Below, one piece after another: positions 6,071-7,226 of a stretch of DNA of 7,226 nt; position 1 is the stretch's first letter, and every line of letters begins with the position of its first letter. The position numbers and the translations under genes were made by a program. Source of the DNA: Bacteroidales bacterium (GTDB lineage: Bacteria; Bacteroidota; Bacteroidia; Bacteroidales; VadinHA17); assembly GCA_020353115.1 (NCBI GenBank), contig CP070687.1, forward strand, positions 244,513 to 251,738, written 5' to 3'. The notes under the pieces were generated by a model. That model saw only the letters and a program-made list of their open reading frames with translations. It was not told the DNA's origin and did no database searches.

Positions 6071-6082
6071 TGAGGAAAGCAA

Positions 6083-6292
6083 ATGAAATTAATACAACTT
6101 AAATCAACAATCACCTGCCCCGAATGTGGTTACACCAAGGAAGAAACCATGCCAGAAGATGCATGTACTTTTTTCTATGAATGTGAGGGATGCAAAACCA
6201 TACTCAAACCAAAGAACGGAGATTGTTGTGTTTTTTGTTCATATGGCACGGTGAAATGTCCACCCATGCAGGCCGGAGAAAAGTGTTGTTAA
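6083..6292 (+). CDS. GDCCVxC-domain cysteine-rich protein
   Basis: A 69-residue protein with eleven cysteines. An N-terminal zinc-ribbon-like part has CPEC (C12, C15) and CEGC (C34, C37), with C28 between; then comes the diagnostic GDCCVFC (46-52) and GTVKCPP (55-61), and a terminal CC (68, 69). It matches the family called GDCCVxC domain-containing (seleno)protein, some members of which carry selenocysteine; here all positions are ordinary Cys codons. A good ribosome site (GAGGAAAG) lies 4-5 nt before the ATG. It is cytosolic by lack of a signal. Function is unknown; relatives often sit beside mercury or other metal transport genes, so a metal or metalloid binding role is plausible. It is transcribed away from the arsenic operon and is followed by a hairpin terminator. 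Confidence 0.88.
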   Translation: MKLIQLKSTITCPECGYTKEETMPEDACTFFYECEGCKTILKPKNGDCCVFCSYGTVKCPPMQAGEKCC

Positions 6293-6324
6293 ATTGTGAC
6301 AGGGATCCCTGAGTATGATCAAAT

Positions 6325-6347
6325 ATCCACATTAGTGGATCTTTTTT
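6325..6347 (+). terminator. Rho-independent terminator after the GDCCVxC gene
   Basis: A perfect 6-bp stem, ATCCAC and GTGGAT, closes a four-base loop (ATTA) and is followed by C and six T (6342-6347). It lies 33 nt past the stop codon. The poly-T tract is only on this strand, so it serves the plus-strand gene. Confidence 0.65.
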
Positions 6348-6626
6348 CGTTCAAAATCAGTTTAGAATTTTATAACAGATATATAGTCTGTAAATTCCGG
6401 TAACATTAAGTACCTAATTCCGGATTAGATATCCAACAATAAAGGTATTAGTAATATTTTAATTGTTATATGTTTATTTATTTTTCTGCATCGCTCAACT
6501 GAAATCGGGATGGAGTGCTCAGTTGCTCCGGGTTTCCCACCCGTATTCAATACCAGCAATCATGAAGGTAAGTTGTACTTTATAAATTTCTCCCGACTCA
6601 ACAATCATAACTGAAGTTCATTAGTA
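6348..6626. other. Non-coding stretch with no recognisable gene
   Basis: Between the terminator and the 128-residue gene nothing codes convincingly. The left part is A+T-rich and holds two copies of AATTCCGG (6393-6400 and 6416-6423). A more G+C-rich patch (about 6500-6545) contains a CGGGT/ACCCG hairpin (6529-6533 and 6539-6543) and differs in composition from its surroundings, which might mark an old insertion. Short ORFs of about 28 to 34 codons exist on both strands here but lack support. Confidence 0.5.
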
Positions 6627-7013
6627 TCAGAAATCAAATTCCAACAAATCATCATCTAATATTTTGTTTGATGTATGTTGGCATAGTTGGTTTTCAATAA
6701 AATCCCAATCCTGTAACCACCAAATACATGGGTAATTTTCACCAATAATATGACTAATCTGATAAATGCGATCAGTTTTTAAATCCTTGACCAGGAGATA
6801 AATAAACTGGTTTTCATAGTGGATATGGAGAATCTTAACCGGATCAAAACGAATCCCCTCGGCTTTTAGATATAATCCATTTAGTTTTATTGTTCTTTCA
6901 GGTACAGTAAGAAAGCACGGACTATTAACGAAAAACATACCATCTGATAGATCTTTAAATAGGTTTTCTTCCGTTGCCTCTTTGTGATTTTCATTATCAA
7001 TATCCTTATTCAT
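6627..7013 (-). CDS. Hypothetical protein, 128 residues, unrecognised
   Basis: An open frame with ATG at 7013 and TGA at 6629-6627. I do not recognise the family. The protein is soluble, acidic at both ends (NKDIDNENHKEATEEN at the start, DDDLLEFDF at the end), with a beta-rich middle (about 42-92) and an aromatic WWLQDWDF block at 98-105. Three Cys (33, 96, 111) form no motif. No signal peptide or membrane helix is seen. No Shine-Dalgarno or TAnnTTTG box stands out upstream. It is separated from its neighbours by non-coding DNA on both sides, so it is probably a single-gene unit. Its length and non-random composition favour a real gene. Confidence 0.65.
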   Translation of the reverse strand: MNKDIDNENHKEATEENLFKDLSDGMFFVNSPCFLTVPERTIKLNGLYLKAEGIRFDPVKILHIHYENQFIYLLVKDLKTDRIYQISHIIGENYPCIWWLQDWDFIENQLCQHTSNKILDDDLLEFDF

Positions 7014-7058
7014 TTTACTGACATACTATAAGCTAATATTGTACAGCACCTGGGTATC

Positions 7059-7108
7059 CACCCCTCTCCCCCCTGGGGGGAGCCCTACCTTTTTATAGGC
7101 CAGGGGTG
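7059..7108. repeat. G/C-rich branched palindrome, REP-like intergenic element
   Basis: Outer arms CACCCCT (7059-7065) and AGGGGTG (7102-7108) enclose a perfect palindrome with 8-bp arms around one T (7066-7082: CTCCCCCC, T, GGGGGGAG) and a smaller hairpin CCTA/TAGG (7084-7087 and 7096-7099). The result folds as a three-way junction. Similar CCCC/GGGG palindromes occur as dispersed intergenic repeats in Bacteroidota genomes, so this is probably one copy. It is very unlike the A+T-rich sequence around it. Confidence 0.55.
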
Positions 7109-7194
7109 CAGCAGAAAAATTCATCATAAAAGAATTGATCTCGTTTATTATAAATATGTAAGTCGTCAGCGAAAAGAGAAATAAATCAGGTAGA

Positions 7195-7226
7195 TATTTT
7201 TAGATAGATTTGTTAATCTAAAAATA
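7195..7226. repeat. Perfect 11-bp inverted repeat at the window edge
   Basis: TATTTTTAGAT (7195-7205) and ATCTAAAAATA (7216-7226) are exact reverse complements around a 10-nt loop. The arms carry T5 and A5 runs, so it could be a weak bidirectional terminator between the 128-residue gene and whatever lies to the right, or the end of a mobile element. The right arm ends at the last base, so it may extend further. Confidence 0.4.

Noticed and set aside
6301..6310. Palindrome AGGGATCCCT after the GDCCVxC gene
   Set aside because: A 10-bp palindrome with no loop cannot form a useful RNA hairpin and has no second copy in the window; the real terminator is just downstream.
6393..6423. Two AATTCCGG copies 23 bp apart
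   Set aside because: Only two 8-bp copies with unrelated sequence between; no array or regulator gene to support a binding-site pair.
6510..6614. 34-codon plus-strand ORF, and a 28-codon minus-strand ORF over the same patch
   Set aside because: Too short, no ribosome site, no recognisable motif, and both strands are equally open, so neither is supported.
1..7226. CRISPR array, tRNA, rRNA or insertion-sequence transposase
   Set aside because: No regularly spaced repeats, no cloverleaf-like segment and no transposase motif were found on either strand.

Overview
The window looks like a chromosomal accessory locus of a Bacteroidota bacterium (Bacteroidales/Marinilabiliales-like). This rests on the low G+C, a clear Bacteroidota-type promoter (TTTG, 19 bp, TAnnTTTG) in front of the lead regulator, few Shine-Dalgarno sequences, and protein flavours such as the ArsF/ArsG pair and the CC-type ArsR. 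No phylogenetic marker is present, so the genus cannot be given.

About 80% of the window (positions 5737 down to 1) is one minus-strand run of ten tightly packed genes that reads as a large arsenic/organoarsenical resistance operon. Module A: arsR1 (5737-5441), arsE (5380-5141), arsF (5137-4730), arsG (4716-4015). Module B: an ArsP/DUF318-type permease (3952-2630), a small CxxC thioredoxin-like protein (2633-2382), a second ArsR (2366-2055), a DGC-domain zinc-binding protein (2055-1705), a thioredoxin-fold lipoprotein (1708-1241), and an alginate-export-type outer-membrane beta-barrel (1239 to the window edge, truncated). In module B the spacings are 4-nt ATGA overlaps, a 1-nt TAATG overlap, a 1-nt gap and a 15-nt gap, which implies translational coupling. 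Three operator-like dyads with the same design (TTCGT or TTCGC, 6 bp, ACGAA) lie before arsR1, between arsR1 and arsE, and between arsG and the permease. One ArsR could therefore control both modules.

The two modules are parallel. Each has a small cytosolic CxxC protein, a membrane permease with conserved cysteines, an exported thioredoxin-fold protein and an ArsR. Module B adds a zinc-binding protein and an outer-membrane channel. Together they could reduce and move thiol-reactive arsenicals from the cytosol across both membranes. ArsEFG is known from Shewanella as a system for nitro-/amino-aromatic arsenicals; the link to the porin and the DGC protein is inference.

To the right (5763-7226) is a gene-poor flank. 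It holds a remnant-like hydrophobic ORF, a plus-strand GDCCVxC cysteine-rich protein with its own terminator, a 330-base non-coding stretch, an unrecognised 128-residue minus-strand protein, a G/C-rich branched palindrome like a dispersed intergenic repeat, and a perfect 11-bp inverted repeat ending exactly at the window edge.
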